Of a stretch of DNA of 64,000 nucleotides, positions 18,645 to 27,563 are shown in pieces (position 1 is the stretch's first letter; every line of letters begins with the position of its first letter). Made by a program: the position numbers and the translations under genes. Source of the DNA: CAZKDV01 sp964551645 (GTDB taxonomy: Bacteria; Bacteroidota; Bacteroidia; Bacteroidales; DTU049). The stretch covers positions 4,472 through 68,471 of the forward strand of contig CAZKDV010000002.1 in assembly GCA_964551645.1 (NCBI GenBank), written 5' to 3'. The notes beneath the pieces are model-generated. The model was not told the DNA's origin. It worked only from the letters and a program-made list of their open reading frames with translations, and did not search any database.

Positions 18645-19031
18645 ATGAGTGTTATTAACAAAATAGGAAGAAGAAAAACGGCTGTTGCTAGAATATATTT
18701 AGAAGAAGGCAACGGAGAAATTACCGTTAATAAAAAACCTGTTAATGAATATTTTCCATTACAAACTCTTCAGTACATAATACAACAACCACTTGAGCTA
18801 ACAGAAACAGCTGGCAAATACAACATTAAGGCAAACCTTGATGGTGGCGGAATTAGAGGACAAGCTGAAGCATTGAGAATGGCTATTGCTAGAGCATTGG
18901 TGGAAATAGATGAACAATATAGACCAATATTGAAATCACATGAATTATTGCGTAGAGACCCTCGTATGGTAGAGCGTAAAAAACCTGGTCGTCCAAAAGC
19001 AAGAAAGAGATTCCAGTTCAGCAAGCGTTAA
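18645..19031 (+). CDS. rpsI: 30S ribosomal protein S9
   Basis: The 128-residue protein begins with the GRRKTAVARIYL signature, contains GGGIRGQAEALRMAIARAL, and ends in the basic tail KARKRFQFSKR that reaches the ribosomal P site. The length is normal for the family. It is co-transcribed with rplM; the 109 bases that follow hold a probable structured leader for rpsB. Confidence 0.98.
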   Translation: MSVINKIGRRKTAVARIYLEEGNGEITVNKKPVNEYFPLQTLQYIIQQPLELTETAGKYNIKANLDGGGIRGQAEALRMAIARALVEIDEQYRPILKSHELLRRDPRMVERKKPGRPKARKRFQFSKR

Positions 19032-19064
19032 TACTACATTTATACAGTGTTTAGTATCCAAACT

Positions 19065-19099
19065 ATTCGGACTATGTCATTTGAGATGTACTACCGAAT
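19065..19099 (+). promoter_or_regulatory. Putative structured leader of rpsB
   Basis: ATTCGG at 19065-19070 can pair with CCGAAT at 19094-19099. It encloses a 23-base loop in which CAT (19078-19080) can pair with ATG (19086-19088). The element sits 41 bases before the rpsB ATG, in a 109-base spacer without a gene. S2 autoregulates through mRNA leaders in several bacteria, so this is a candidate binding site. Only short stems are visible and no covariation could be tested. Confidence 0.35.
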
Positions 19100-19140
19100 T
19101 GTTGAATTAAGCGAAGGTAAACATTTAACAAATTAAATAC

Positions 19141-20034
19141 ATGAAACAATTAAATTTCGAACAACTTCTTGATGCAGGATGTCATTTCGGACATCTAAAA
19201 AGAAAGTGGAATCCTAATATGGGACCTTATATCTTTATGGAGAAAAATGGTATTCATATTATTGATTTATACAAAACTATTGGAAAACTTGAAGAAGCAG
19301 CTAAAGCAATTCGCCAAATAGCTCGTTCTAATAAAAAAATTCTTTTTGTTGGAACAAAAAAACAAGCTAAAGAATTAGTTGCCGAAGCAGGTCAAAAAAC
19401 AGGAATGCCATATACCGTTGAAAGATGGCCAGGCGGTTTGCTAACAAATTTTACAACTGTTAGAAAATCAGTCAAAAAAATGGCAAATATTGACAAAATG
19501 ATGCAAGATACTGCAACATTTAACAGCATTTCAAAGCGTGAACGTCTGCAAATTAGTAGAGAAAAAGCAAACCTTGAAAAAAACCTTGGAAGTATTGCTG
19601 ATTTAACAAAAATGCCTGCTGCTCTTTTTATTGTTGACATCAATAAAGAACATATTGCAGTTGCCGAAGCGCGTAAATTAAGCATCCCAATTTTTGCAAT
19701 TACTGACACAAATACAAATCCATTACTTGTTGACTTTCCAATTCCTGCTAATGATGATGCCGCTAAGTCAATAGGATTAATTTTAGATTATATTACAAAC
19801 GCAATAAATGATGGCTTGAATGAACGCCAAGCAGATAAAGACTCTAACGATTACCAAGAAGATGGCTCTGAAGAATCAAGAAACTTATTGGGATTAGAAG
19901 ATGAAATTGAAGCAAATGAAAAACTCAAAAAAATTGCATCAAGTTCTGCAAAAAAATCAATTAAAGTAAAAATTGAGGAAGGTGATGACGAAGATGATAA
20001 CACAGAGGTAATTGAGAAATCTAAAAAGAAATAA
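19141..20034 (+). CDS. rpsB: 30S ribosomal protein S2 with long charged tail
   Basis: The 297-residue product is S2: QLLDAGCHFGHLKRKWNP at the start, FVGTKKQA, VERWPGGLLTNF and FIVDINKEHIAVAEARKL in the body. The conserved fold ends near residue 225. A charged extension of about 70 residues follows, first acidic and then ending in lysines. It is longer than the 230-260 residues typical elsewhere, although extended S2 tails occur in this phylum. It lies upstream of tsf with a 33-base gap, the classic rpsB-tsf order. Confidence 0.97.
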   Translation: MKQLNFEQLLDAGCHFGHLKRKWNPNMGPYIFMEKNGIHIIDLYKTIGKLEEAAKAIRQIARSNKKILFVGTKKQAKELVAEAGQKTGMPYTVERWPGGLLTNFTTVRKSVKKMANIDKMMQDTATFNSISKRERLQISREKANLEKNLGSIADLTKMPAALFIVDINKEHIAVAEARKLSIPIFAITDTNTNPLLVDFPIPANDDAAKSIGLILDYITNAINDGLNERQADKDSNDYQEDGSEESRNLLGLEDEIEANEKLKKIASSSAKKSIKVKIEEGDDEDDNTEVIEKSKKK

Positions 20035-20067
20035 CTAATTTATTAAATTAAAAAGAAGGTAAATATT

Positions 20068-20904
20068 ATGGCAAATATTACAGCAAAAGATATTAATGAA
20101 CTAAGAAAAGCTACAGGTGTTGGTCTTATGGATTGCAAACAAGCTTTAATTGAAGCTGAAGGCGACATGAATAAGGCAATTGATATATTGAGAAAAAAAG
20201 GTCAAAAAGTTGCTAGCAAAAGAGCAGACAGAGAAACTAATGAGGGAGTTGCTATTGGACGCACAAATAAAGACGGTACTTATGCAGTGATGTTCACATT
20301 AACTTGCGAAACCGATTTTGTAAGTAAAGGTGAAGAATTTATTAATGCTGCAGAAGACATTATGAATACTGCAATAGAAAATAAAATTAAAACAATTGAC
20401 GAATTAAAATCAGCTAAATTATTAAATCAAGATATACTTGTAAGTGATTTAATCAATAACTTATTAGGTAAAATTCAAGAAAAAATTGAAATTATCAATT
20501 TTGAATATTTTGAAGCACCATATATTGCAGTTTACAACCACCACAATAAGAAAATTTCAGCTTTAGTGGGTTTCCAAAAGCAAGTAAATAATATTGAAGA
20601 AGTTGGAAAAGACATTGCTATGCAAGTTGCAGCTATGGCTCCTATTTCAATTGATGAAAGTTCAGTACCACAAGAAGTTATTGAAAAAGAATTAGAAATT
20701 GCAAGAGACCAAATTCGTCAAGAAGGAAAACCTGAAAATATGGTTGATAAAATAGCACAAGGAAAATTAAATAAATTTTTCAAAGAAAGTACTTTATTGA
20801 ATCAACAATATATTAAAGATAATAGTTTGACAATTAAAGAATATCTTGAGTCTGTTGATAAAGATTTGAAAATAACTTTTATGAAAAGAATTTCTTTTGC
20901 ATAA
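20068..20904 (+). CDS. tsf: Elongation factor Ts
   Basis: The 278-residue product carries the N-terminal UBA-like domain with LRKATGVGLMDCKQAL (residues 11-26) and the TCETDFVSK core motif that inserts into EF-Tu. EF-Ts exchanges GDP for GTP on EF-Tu. A perfect hairpin terminator follows 24 bases after the stop and separates this operon from pyrH. An AGAAGG purine tract is present about 12 bases before the ATG, one of the few Shine-Dalgarno-like sequences in the window. Confidence 0.97.
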   Translation: MANITAKDINELRKATGVGLMDCKQALIEAEGDMNKAIDILRKKGQKVASKRADRETNEGVAIGRTNKDGTYAVMFTLTCETDFVSKGEEFINAAEDIMNTAIENKIKTIDELKSAKLLNQDILVSDLINNLLGKIQEKIEIINFEYFEAPYIAVYNHHNKKISALVGFQKQVNNIEEVGKDIAMQVAAMAPISIDESSVPQEVIEKELEIARDQIRQEGKPENMVDKIAQGKLNKFFKESTLLNQQYIKDNSLTIKEYLESVDKDLKITFMKRISFA

Positions 20905-20928
20905 TTATAAAATGTTTTTCATGATTTG

Positions 20929-20958
20929 AGCCTTACTTAATTAAGTAAGGCTTTTTTT
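20929..20958 (+). terminator. Rho-independent terminator after tsf
   Basis: AGCCTTACTTAA and TTAAGTAAGGCT form a perfect 12-base palindrome (20929-20952) followed by a run of T to 20958. It ends the rpsB-tsf transcript. Because the stem continues into the T-run on one side only, it is directional for the plus strand. Confidence 0.9.
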
Positions 20959-20986
20959 GTAATTTTACCAGCAAAACTAAAAACAC

Positions 20987-21691
20987 ATGAAAGTAAATCG
21001 CATATTGTTGAAATTAAGTGGCGAAGCACTAATGGGTAAACAAGAATATGGTATTGACCCTGCCCAACTTTCATATTTTGCTCAAGAAATTGCTGAAATT
21101 TATCAAAAAGGATTTCAGGTGGGAGTTGTTATAGGCGGAGGCAATATTTTTAGAGGCATGCAAGGTGCAGCTAAGGGCTTCGACAGAATTGACGGCGACT
21201 ATATGGGTATGTTGGCAACCGTAATGAATAGCTTGGCTCTAAAATCAGAATTTGAAAAAATAGGTTTGAAAGCAATTGTGCTTTCCGGAATTGAAATTTC
21301 TCCTTTGTGCCTCAAAATGCACAGTAAAACAGCACAAAGTTATTTAGACACAAATTACATTGTAATTATTGCCGGTGGAACAGGAAATCCATTTTTTACA
21401 ACAGACTCTGCCGCAGCTTTAAGAGCCTTAGAAATTAGGGCTGATATTCTACTAAAAGGAACTCGCGTTGACGGAGTATATGATTCGGATCCAGAAAAAA
21501 ATCCAAATGCTAAAAAGTATAATGAACTCACTTTCAACGAAGCATACGAAAAAAAGTTAATGATTATGGACTTGACCGCATTTACTCTATGTCAGGAAAA
21601 TAATTTGCCAATAATTGTATTTAATATAAACGAGCAAGGAAGTTTGTCAAAAGTACTTGAAAATCCGAGTTATGGAACTATTATAAAATAA
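20987..21691 (+). CDS. pyrH: Uridylate kinase
   Basis: The 234-residue product is UMP kinase of the amino-acid-kinase fold: LLKLSGEALMG at the start, VIGGGNIFRG (P-loop equivalent), DYMGMLATVMNSLAL and GTGNPFFTTDSAAALRA. It phosphorylates UMP to UDP in pyrimidine synthesis and works as a hexamer in the cytosol. It lies between tsf and frr as in many bacteria, although here a small membrane-protein gene is inserted before frr. Confidence 0.97.
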   Translation: MKVNRILLKLSGEALMGKQEYGIDPAQLSYFAQEIAEIYQKGFQVGVVIGGGNIFRGMQGAAKGFDRIDGDYMGMLATVMNSLALKSEFEKIGLKAIVLSGIEISPLCLKMHSKTAQSYLDTNYIVIIAGGTGNPFFTTDSAAALRALEIRADILLKGTRVDGVYDSDPEKNPNAKKYNELTFNEAYEKKLMIMDLTAFTLCQENNLPIIVFNINEQGSLSKVLENPSYGTIIK

Positions 21692-21714
21692 TTTTTATTT
21701 TTGCAAAAAAAATC

Positions 21715-22032
21715 ATGAACGATATTTCTGAAATAGATAACGAAAAAAGAGACAAACTAAGAGAAAGAGCAAGAAGTTTAGTATATTTTAAAAATCATTT
21801 AATTATTTTTATTCTTGCTAATATATTTATTTGGATTGTTTGGTTCTTTTGGTATTACATTATTAACAAAGAAATAAAATTGTGGGCTGCATTTCCAACT
21901 TTAATTTGGTTCATTATAATTATTTTTCACTATTTGTGGGTGTATAAATGGACTGCTACTCAATTTGAAAAAAAATATAACAAACTTGTCAAGCAAATGA
22001 CAAAAGAGAAGGAAAATATTGATGAAAACTAA
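21715..22032 (+). CDS. Small 2TM-domain membrane protein
   Basis: The 105-residue product has an N-terminal charged helix, two membrane spans (about 26-48 and 58-77) and a basic C-terminal helix. This matches the 2TM family, found for example fused to histidine kinases or standing alone in Bacteroidota. No catalytic residues are visible and the function is unknown. A TATTTTTG -7-like box lies just before the ATG, so a very short or leaderless transcript is possible; read-through from pyrH (23-base gap) is equally likely. It sits between pyrH and frr. Confidence 0.7.
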   Translation: MNDISEIDNEKRDKLRERARSLVYFKNHLIIFILANIFIWIVWFFWYYIINKEIKLWAAFPTLIWFIIIIFHYLWVYKWTATQFEKKYNKLVKQMTKEKENIDEN

Positions 22033-22047
22033 AACAATTACATTATT

Positions 22048-22611
22048 ATGACAGATGATACCTTATTTTTATTAGAAGAGATAGAAGAACAAATGCAAAT
22101 GGCATTTACTCATTTGGAAAAAGAGTTCGCAAAAATTCGTGCAGGCAAAGCAAGTCCTGATATTTTTGATGATATAAAAATAGACTTTTACGGAAGTCTC
22201 ACGCCTTTAAACCAAACTGCTAATATTAATATTCCCGATGCTAAAACTATTGTTATTCAACCTTGGGATAAATCAGCATTGGGACAAATTGAGAAAGCTA
22301 TTCTTACTGCCAACTTAGGTTTTACTCCAATGAATAATGGAGAAATTATTCGTATTTCAATTCCTGCTTTAACTGAAGAAAGACGCAAAGAGTTTGTAAA
22401 AAAAGCAAAAAACGAAGCAGAACAAACAAAAATATCTATACGAAACTTCAGAAGACAAGGGAATGATAAAATCAAAAAACTTGAAAAAGAAGGCGTTCCC
22501 GAAGATGAAGTTAAATTAGTTGAAAAAGAAATTCAAGATAAAACAGATAAATATATAAGTAAAATTGATGCATTATTAGAAAAGAAAGAAAAAGACATAA
22601 TGTTGATATAA
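22048..22611 (+). CDS. frr: Ribosome recycling factor
   Basis: The 187-residue product has the RRF signatures FAKIRAGKASPDIFDDI near residue 28 and the RRQGNDKIKKLEKEG helical hairpin near the C-terminus. RRF splits post-termination ribosomes together with EF-G. The length is normal. It begins 15 bases after the 2TM gene and is convergent with the arginase-family gene. Confidence 0.97.
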   Translation: MTDDTLFLLEEIEEQMQMAFTHLEKEFAKIRAGKASPDIFDDIKIDFYGSLTPLNQTANINIPDAKTIVIQPWDKSALGQIEKAILTANLGFTPMNNGEIIRISIPALTEERRKEFVKKAKNEAEQTKISIRNFRRQGNDKIKKLEKEGVPEDEVKLVEKEIQDKTDKYISKIDALLEKKEKDIMLI

Positions 22612-22649
22612 ACCTTTTTCAAGATTGAGTTTTAAGTTTTATAGTTGTT

Positions 22650-23690
22650 TTATTTACTTTTTACATTACTATACGCCGTAAACATACACAATTCGTACAA
22701 TAATCTTGCTCCAACAATTGCATCCCACTTATCGTTTTTATTTATTGAAGGATTAACTTCTGACAAATCAAACCCAATAATTTGCTTACCTGAATTGCAA
22801 ATAGATTCGATAATAAACAATGCCTGATTGAAACTTAAACCTCCCGGAACTGGAGTTCCAGTATTGGGACATAAATTTGTGTCTAAACCATCAATATCAA
22901 AACTAATATAAACTTTATTAGGAAGATGATTAACAATGTTTTTTACAATATTGTTCCAACTTATACCTTGATATATTTCATTAGATATTTTTCTATCAGA
23001 AAAAGTAATTATTCTATTCTCTGATGCTTCAATAAATTGTGCTTCTTCTGTGCAATAGTCTCTTATTCCGACCTGAATTAGCTTATCAAGCTGCTTCATC
23101 TTCATCGCATTATACATAATTGAAGCATGACTATAAGTAAATCCTTGGTATGAGTTTCTTAAGTCAGCATGAGCATCAATGTGTAAAATGCCAAAACTAT
23201 CATATACTTCAGATAATGCTTTTATTAATCCAAAAGGACTTGAATGATCTCCACCCAAAACAACAGGAATAATTCCTTGATTGAGACATTGCTTGCTTGA
23301 AGTATAAACATACTCATTCATTTGAGAACACGCTTTGTTCACAATATTCAATTCTTTGCTTAATCTTATCTCAAGCTCCTCTCCTTTTTCGTATTGCTCT
23401 ATAAGCTGTTCGACAATTATCCGCGTTTTATTATTTAACTTATAAATAGTATCATTTTGAGGAAGTATCGCAATTGGAAATTTATAAAAATCAGGATAAA
23501 ATTCTCTATATAAATCTAATTGAAAAGAAACATCAAAAATAGCACTTGGAGCATTAGATGTACCTTTACGGTATGAAGTTGTAGCATCCCAAGCAACAGG
23601 AATTATCAATAATTTTGCCTCTTGAATTGAATATGGAAGTCCAAATATTCCTTGTCCTATGTTTTTATCTGGATTAAAATGCTGTGTCAT
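22650..23690 (-). CDS. Arginase/agmatinase-family hydrolase
   Basis: From the ATG complementary to 23688-23690 the product has 346 residues (start MTQHFNPDKN). A longer frame begins at 23777, but homologues I recall begin about ten residues before the FNP segment. The ureohydrolase manganese ligands are present: GGDHS, DAHAD (with flanking HI and LRNS) and SFDIDGLD. It would hydrolyse a guanidino or formimino substrate such as agmatine, arginine or formiminoglutamate; the substrate is not decidable by eye. It stands alone on the minus strand between frr and a receiver-domain gene, without other arginine or polyamine genes. Confidence 0.85.
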   Translation of the reverse strand: MTQHFNPDKNIGQGIFGLPYSIQEAKLLIIPVAWDATTSYRKGTSNAPSAIFDVSFQLDLYREFYPDFYKFPIAILPQNDTIYKLNNKTRIIVEQLIEQYEKGEELEIRLSKELNIVNKACSQMNEYVYTSSKQCLNQGIIPVVLGGDHSSPFGLIKALSEVYDSFGILHIDAHADLRNSYQGFTYSHASIMYNAMKMKQLDKLIQVGIRDYCTEEAQFIEASENRIITFSDRKISNEIYQGISWNNIVKNIVNHLPNKVYISFDIDGLDTNLCPNTGTPVPGGLSFNQALFIIESICNSGKQIIGFDLSEVNPSINKNDKWDAIVGARLLYELCMFTAYSNVKSK

Positions 23691-23900
23691 AATTAATGAT
23701 TTTAATGCAATGTTACTATATCCCGATTTTGTATGTATATGAATTTTGCCTAATGCTGTTAAATTGTTCTTGGTCAATAGTTGTTTTCTATTTATTATGC
23801 AATAGGATTAATAAATGCTTGATTTTGCTTAAAACATTAAGATATTGGTGAAATAATTCATTTTTTTGAAAATTGCACAACAAAACATTATATATTATGC

Positions 23901-25004
23901 TTATTTTAGATATTTTGCCAAAACACTTAATACATTTTCGCTTTTTAGGGGTTTAGTAATAAAGTCGTTGCAACCCATCTTTATACATTTCTCATATTCT
24001 TCGTTAAATGAATATGCTGTTTGAATAATAATGGGCAAACTTGGATTCGCGTCTTTAATTATTGATGTAGCTTCATAGCCATCCATAACAGGCATTTTCA
24101 GATCCATTAATACAACATCAATATCATTTCTTATTTTACACTCTGACACAGCTATAGCTCCATTTTCGGCATAAATTGTTTTTACTTTTGTTTCGGCTAA
24201 TATAGTTTGAAGGAACATATAATTTACTTCAATATCATCAACTATCAGAATAGTTTTATTTTCCCAGTTATACATATTTTGAGTTTTGTTTTTTTGATTT
24301 ATGTTGCTATACTTAATTGGGGTATTTAAAGTGAAGTGTATTAAATTACAATTGTTTTCATGAGCAAAAGACAAAACCCCAATTTTCATGTGTTCAAGAA
24401 GCTTTAAGAAAGAAAATGAATTATTAAATTTAGATAGCTTTTGTTGATATATTTCTTTTTTCGAAAAAGGTTCATTGATAAAATCAATCATGTTTGAATT
24501 AACATCTTTATATTTAAGTATAATCGAAGCAAAATTTGAATTGAGAAAGATAGAAAATGTAATTATTTTTTTATCAAATTCTGCTTTTGCCAAATCATAC
24601 ATTTTTTTTACAATTGTTTCAACTAAAAACTCATAAGTTTTAATAAAAATATTGTACTTAGGTAATTCAAATTTAATTTCATTATAGATATTTGCGTTTT
24701 GGCATTTAGAATTTAACTCTGTAATAACTTTCTCAACAACTTCATTAAGAATAATTTCTTTTGTGTCTGTTTGCGGAATTTGTATATGCAATAAACTCAA
24801 ACAGTCGTGTAGAGCTTCTATTGATAAATTATTATTGTTTTGTAAATGCTTTATTGTTTGAACCGTTTCTAAGCTATCAATTGTATCTTCTGCAATCTGA
24901 CTTAATAATTCTTTTATTTCATTTTGATAGCTTATAATATCAAACTTAATTAAATTCATTACATATAAAGAGCATAAATGTTTAATATCCTTTTTGTTTT
25001 CCAT
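23901..25004 (-). CDS. Degenerate histidine-kinase-like module fused to a response-regulator receiver
   Basis: The 367-residue product ends in an intact receiver domain (about 250-367) with acidic pocket D256-D257, phospho-acceptor D301 (VLMDLKMPVMDG), T329 and K351. The first 245 residues follow the outline of a DHp-HATPase pair (IIYN-type helices, an INEPF segment, a final FTLNTP strand). However, I see no H-box histidine, no asparagine-rich N-box and no glycine-rich G-boxes. It therefore looks like a hybrid kinase that lost ATP binding and now serves as a docking module for the receiver. No DNA-binding domain is present. No partner kinase lies next to it; the neighbour is an antiporter. 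Confidence 0.75.
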   Translation of the reverse strand: MENKKDIKHLCSLYVMNLIKFDIISYQNEIKELLSQIAEDTIDSLETVQTIKHLQNNNNLSIEALHDCLSLLHIQIPQTDTKEIILNEVVEKVITELNSKCQNANIYNEIKFELPKYNIFIKTYEFLVETIVKKMYDLAKAEFDKKIITFSIFLNSNFASIILKYKDVNSNMIDFINEPFSKKEIYQQKLSKFNNSFSFLKLLEHMKIGVLSFAHENNCNLIHFTLNTPIKYSNINQKNKTQNMYNWENKTILIVDDIEVNYMFLQTILAETKVKTIYAENGAIAVSECKIRNDIDVVLMDLKMPVMDGYEATSIIKDANPSLPIIIQTAYSFNEEYEKCIKMGCNDFITKPLKSENVLSVLAKYLK

Positions 25005-25138
25005 GTGTTAGCTTGTTATTAATTACTATAAACTGCAAATGTAAGTTTTTTGTAATGAAAAAATGTTTAAATTATGAAAAGAGATGAAATTTTAAAAATT
25101 TCAAGTAGTGTTTAAAATCAATCTATAAGCTCTAAATA

Positions 25139-27295
25139 TTATTCTTCCTCTTCCACTTTAAAAATATTTCCAATTCCTTTTCCGATTTTTTGTATAGTTT
25201 CAATTCCCTTATTTAGTGGCTCTGCTGTAATATCATCATAGCCTTTATTCACATAATCTTGATTAAATTGTTTAGGATAAATAATAATTCTACTGTTTTG
25301 AGAAAAGTGTTTTTCAAGTTTAACGGGTAAATTTTCCAATAAACTCATGTAAGATGTAGCACCTTTTCTGGCTGAGGTTAAAACAAATAAATCATCTTCG
25401 CTTACATATCTTGCCAAAATCAAAAAATCTTCCCAATCATTGAATATTGAAGTAGTAAGAGAAACCGATATTTTTTCTTGTTTAAATAACTTTTCTATAC
25501 TGATTTTGGTTTGTTCTTCACAGTACAATTGAATAGGAATACTTAATTCTTGTGCCAATTTAGCAATTTTTTTAAGCCAATATTTAAACCCTGTTTCATG
25601 TTCGGCAAATGGTGGTATAGTTAAAAAAATTCGTTTGTGCGACACCAAAGGCTTCTCTAAATGACAAATAAAGATACATTTATCTGAATTACTCAATATA
25701 ATATCTAACTTCTGCCCTATTAGCTTTTTAATTAAGTTTTTGTGTCTTGGCCAACCTAAAACGATGATGTCTGCCATGATTTCTCTTGAAATACGCGATA
25801 TTCCACTAGCTGCATTATGATCAATAGTTGTAATAATATTTACTTTTGTCTCAGAAGCCGATGCTTGTTTAACAAATTCTTCTAATTTATTTCTAGTTTT
25901 AATGATATTTATTTCCGCCTCCTCATTGTTAGACACTACAGAAAGAATAGAAATAGGATTTGTAGATTTTTTGTCTTTAATAAAAGAAGATAACTCAAGC
26001 AATTTTTCAATATTATCAACCGAAGCTATTGGCAGTAAAATATGCTCATTGTGAATTTTTTTAGTTTTTATTAAAGTATCAGAATCTTCTTCTGTTTCAA
26101 TAACTGCTTTTTTAGCTGCTCTTTCTGTAACAAAGGAAGCCACTATGCAAGTAATAAGAATAAGAATAATAGTACCATTCAAAATATTTTCATCTAAGAT
26201 ACCTGCTCTATATCCTACTAAAATTACGGCAAGAGTGGCAGCAGCAGAAGCCCCACTTAATCCGAAAATAAGCTGACGCTGCGTTTTGGAGTATCTGAAA
26301 ATAAGTTGAGTAAATAATGCTGCAATCCATTTTCCGGCAATTGCAACAACTGAAAGTGTTCCTGCAATTATCCAAGCCATTGGACCACTAAAAAGCACTT
26401 TCAAATCAACCAACATTCCGACACTAATCAAGAAAAATGGAATAAACAGTGAATTACCTATAAATTCAATACGATTCATTAAAGCAGAAGAATGAGGGAT
26501 GAGTTTATTTAAAGCCAAACCTGCCATAAAAGCACCTATAATAGGCTCAACTCCAGCTACTTCGGCTAAAAATGCCGCAAAAAACACTATGGATAAAACA
26601 AATATATAGTGCGAATGTTTTTCACTTTCCAATTTACGAAAAAACCATTTGGCAATTCTTGGAATTATCAAAAACATGATAATTGAAAAAATAGTCAAAG
26701 ACACCCCTAATCGAATCCAAAATTCTTGATTTAGATTACCTTGACTTTTGCCCATAATTACTGCTAAAATAATAAGTACTGCCGTATCAGTCAATATAGT
26801 GCCTCCTACAGTAATTGCAACAGCTTGATTTTTTGAAACACCCAATTTGCTGACAATAGGATATGCAACTAAAGTATGAGTGGCAAACATACTGGCAGTA
26901 AGTAAACTTGCATTAAAATCGTAGCCTAACAAATAAAAACATACGGGATAGCCTATGGATATGGGGATTATAAATGTGAAAAATCCGAATAGAATACTTT
27001 TAAACCGGTTAGCCCTGAACTCATTTAAATCTAACTCAAGACCAGCAATAAACATAATGTATAAAAGCCCAATAGTAGAAAAAAGTTGAATTGCTGAATC
27101 ATTTTCGAGAACATTCAAACCGTGAGGTCCAATAATAAGCCCTGAAATAATCAATCCTATTATTCCCGGAATATTCAACTTTCGCAAAAGAATGGGAGAC
27201 AGTAAAATAATGAATAATATTAGCGAAAAAATTAGAACTGGATTATGAAGTGGAAGAGTAAATTCTTGTAGTAAATAATCAAAAAAATCAGTCAT
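25139..27295 (-). CDS. CPA2-type cation:proton antiporter with C-terminal universal-stress-like region
   Basis: The 718-residue product begins with about 12 membrane segments (residues 15-400) of the KefB/NapA sodium/hydrogen exchanger family. GLIISGLIIGPHGL and the paired-helix segment ATHTLVAYPIVSK are visible. The cytosolic half (about 420-690) reads as two universal-stress-protein-like alpha/beta domains (HILLPIASV, DIIVLGWPR) rather than TrkA-N. It would exchange Na+ or K+ for H+ across the inner membrane, with the tail sensing a ligand. It is transcribed divergently from the coiled-coil membrane protein gene; the 268-base spacer holds TATTTTTG boxes for the plus strand. Confidence 0.88.
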   Translation of the reverse strand: MTDFFDYLLQEFTLPLHNPVLIFSLILFIILLSPILLRKLNIPGIIGLIISGLIIGPHGLNVLENDSAIQLFSTIGLLYIMFIAGLELDLNEFRANRFKSILFGFFTFIIPISIGYPVCFYLLGYDFNASLLTASMFATHTLVAYPIVSKLGVSKNQAVAITVGGTILTDTAVLIILAVIMGKSQGNLNQEFWIRLGVSLTIFSIIMFLIIPRIAKWFFRKLESEKHSHYIFVLSIVFFAAFLAEVAGVEPIIGAFMAGLALNKLIPHSSALMNRIEFIGNSLFIPFFLISVGMLVDLKVLFSGPMAWIIAGTLSVVAIAGKWIAALFTQLIFRYSKTQRQLIFGLSGASAAATLAVILVGYRAGILDENILNGTIILILITCIVASFVTERAAKKAVIETEEDSDTLIKTKKIHNEHILLPIASVDNIEKLLELSSFIKDKKSTNPISILSVVSNNEEAEINIIKTRNKLEEFVKQASASETKVNIITTIDHNAASGISRISREIMADIIVLGWPRHKNLIKKLIGQKLDIILSNSDKCIFICHLEKPLVSHKRIFLTIPPFAEHETGFKYWLKKIAKLAQELSIPIQLYCEEQTKISIEKLFKQEKISVSLTTSIFNDWEDFLILARYVSEDDLFVLTSARKGATSYMSLLENLPVKLEKHFSQNSRIIIYPKQFNQDYVNKGYDDITAEPLNKGIETIQKIGKGIGNIFKVEEEE

Positions 27296-27563
27296 CTGTT
27301 TTAGTTTTTACAGTTTTATCAAATCTTATTTTTAAGTGTTTTTATTCGACTTTTTAATTTTACATACTTTTGCTGTATAATAATCACTTAAATCAGGCAT
27401 TGAATACATTGCAAATTTATGATTTTTATTTAAAGGAAAAGCTATTTTTTTAGACATTTGCTTCTTATTCAAAGTTTGTAAATTTAATAATGTTTTTTTA
27501 GACTATAAACATAATAACTAAACTAAATTATTGTATTTTTGTAGGTAATATATTTTTGCTTTG

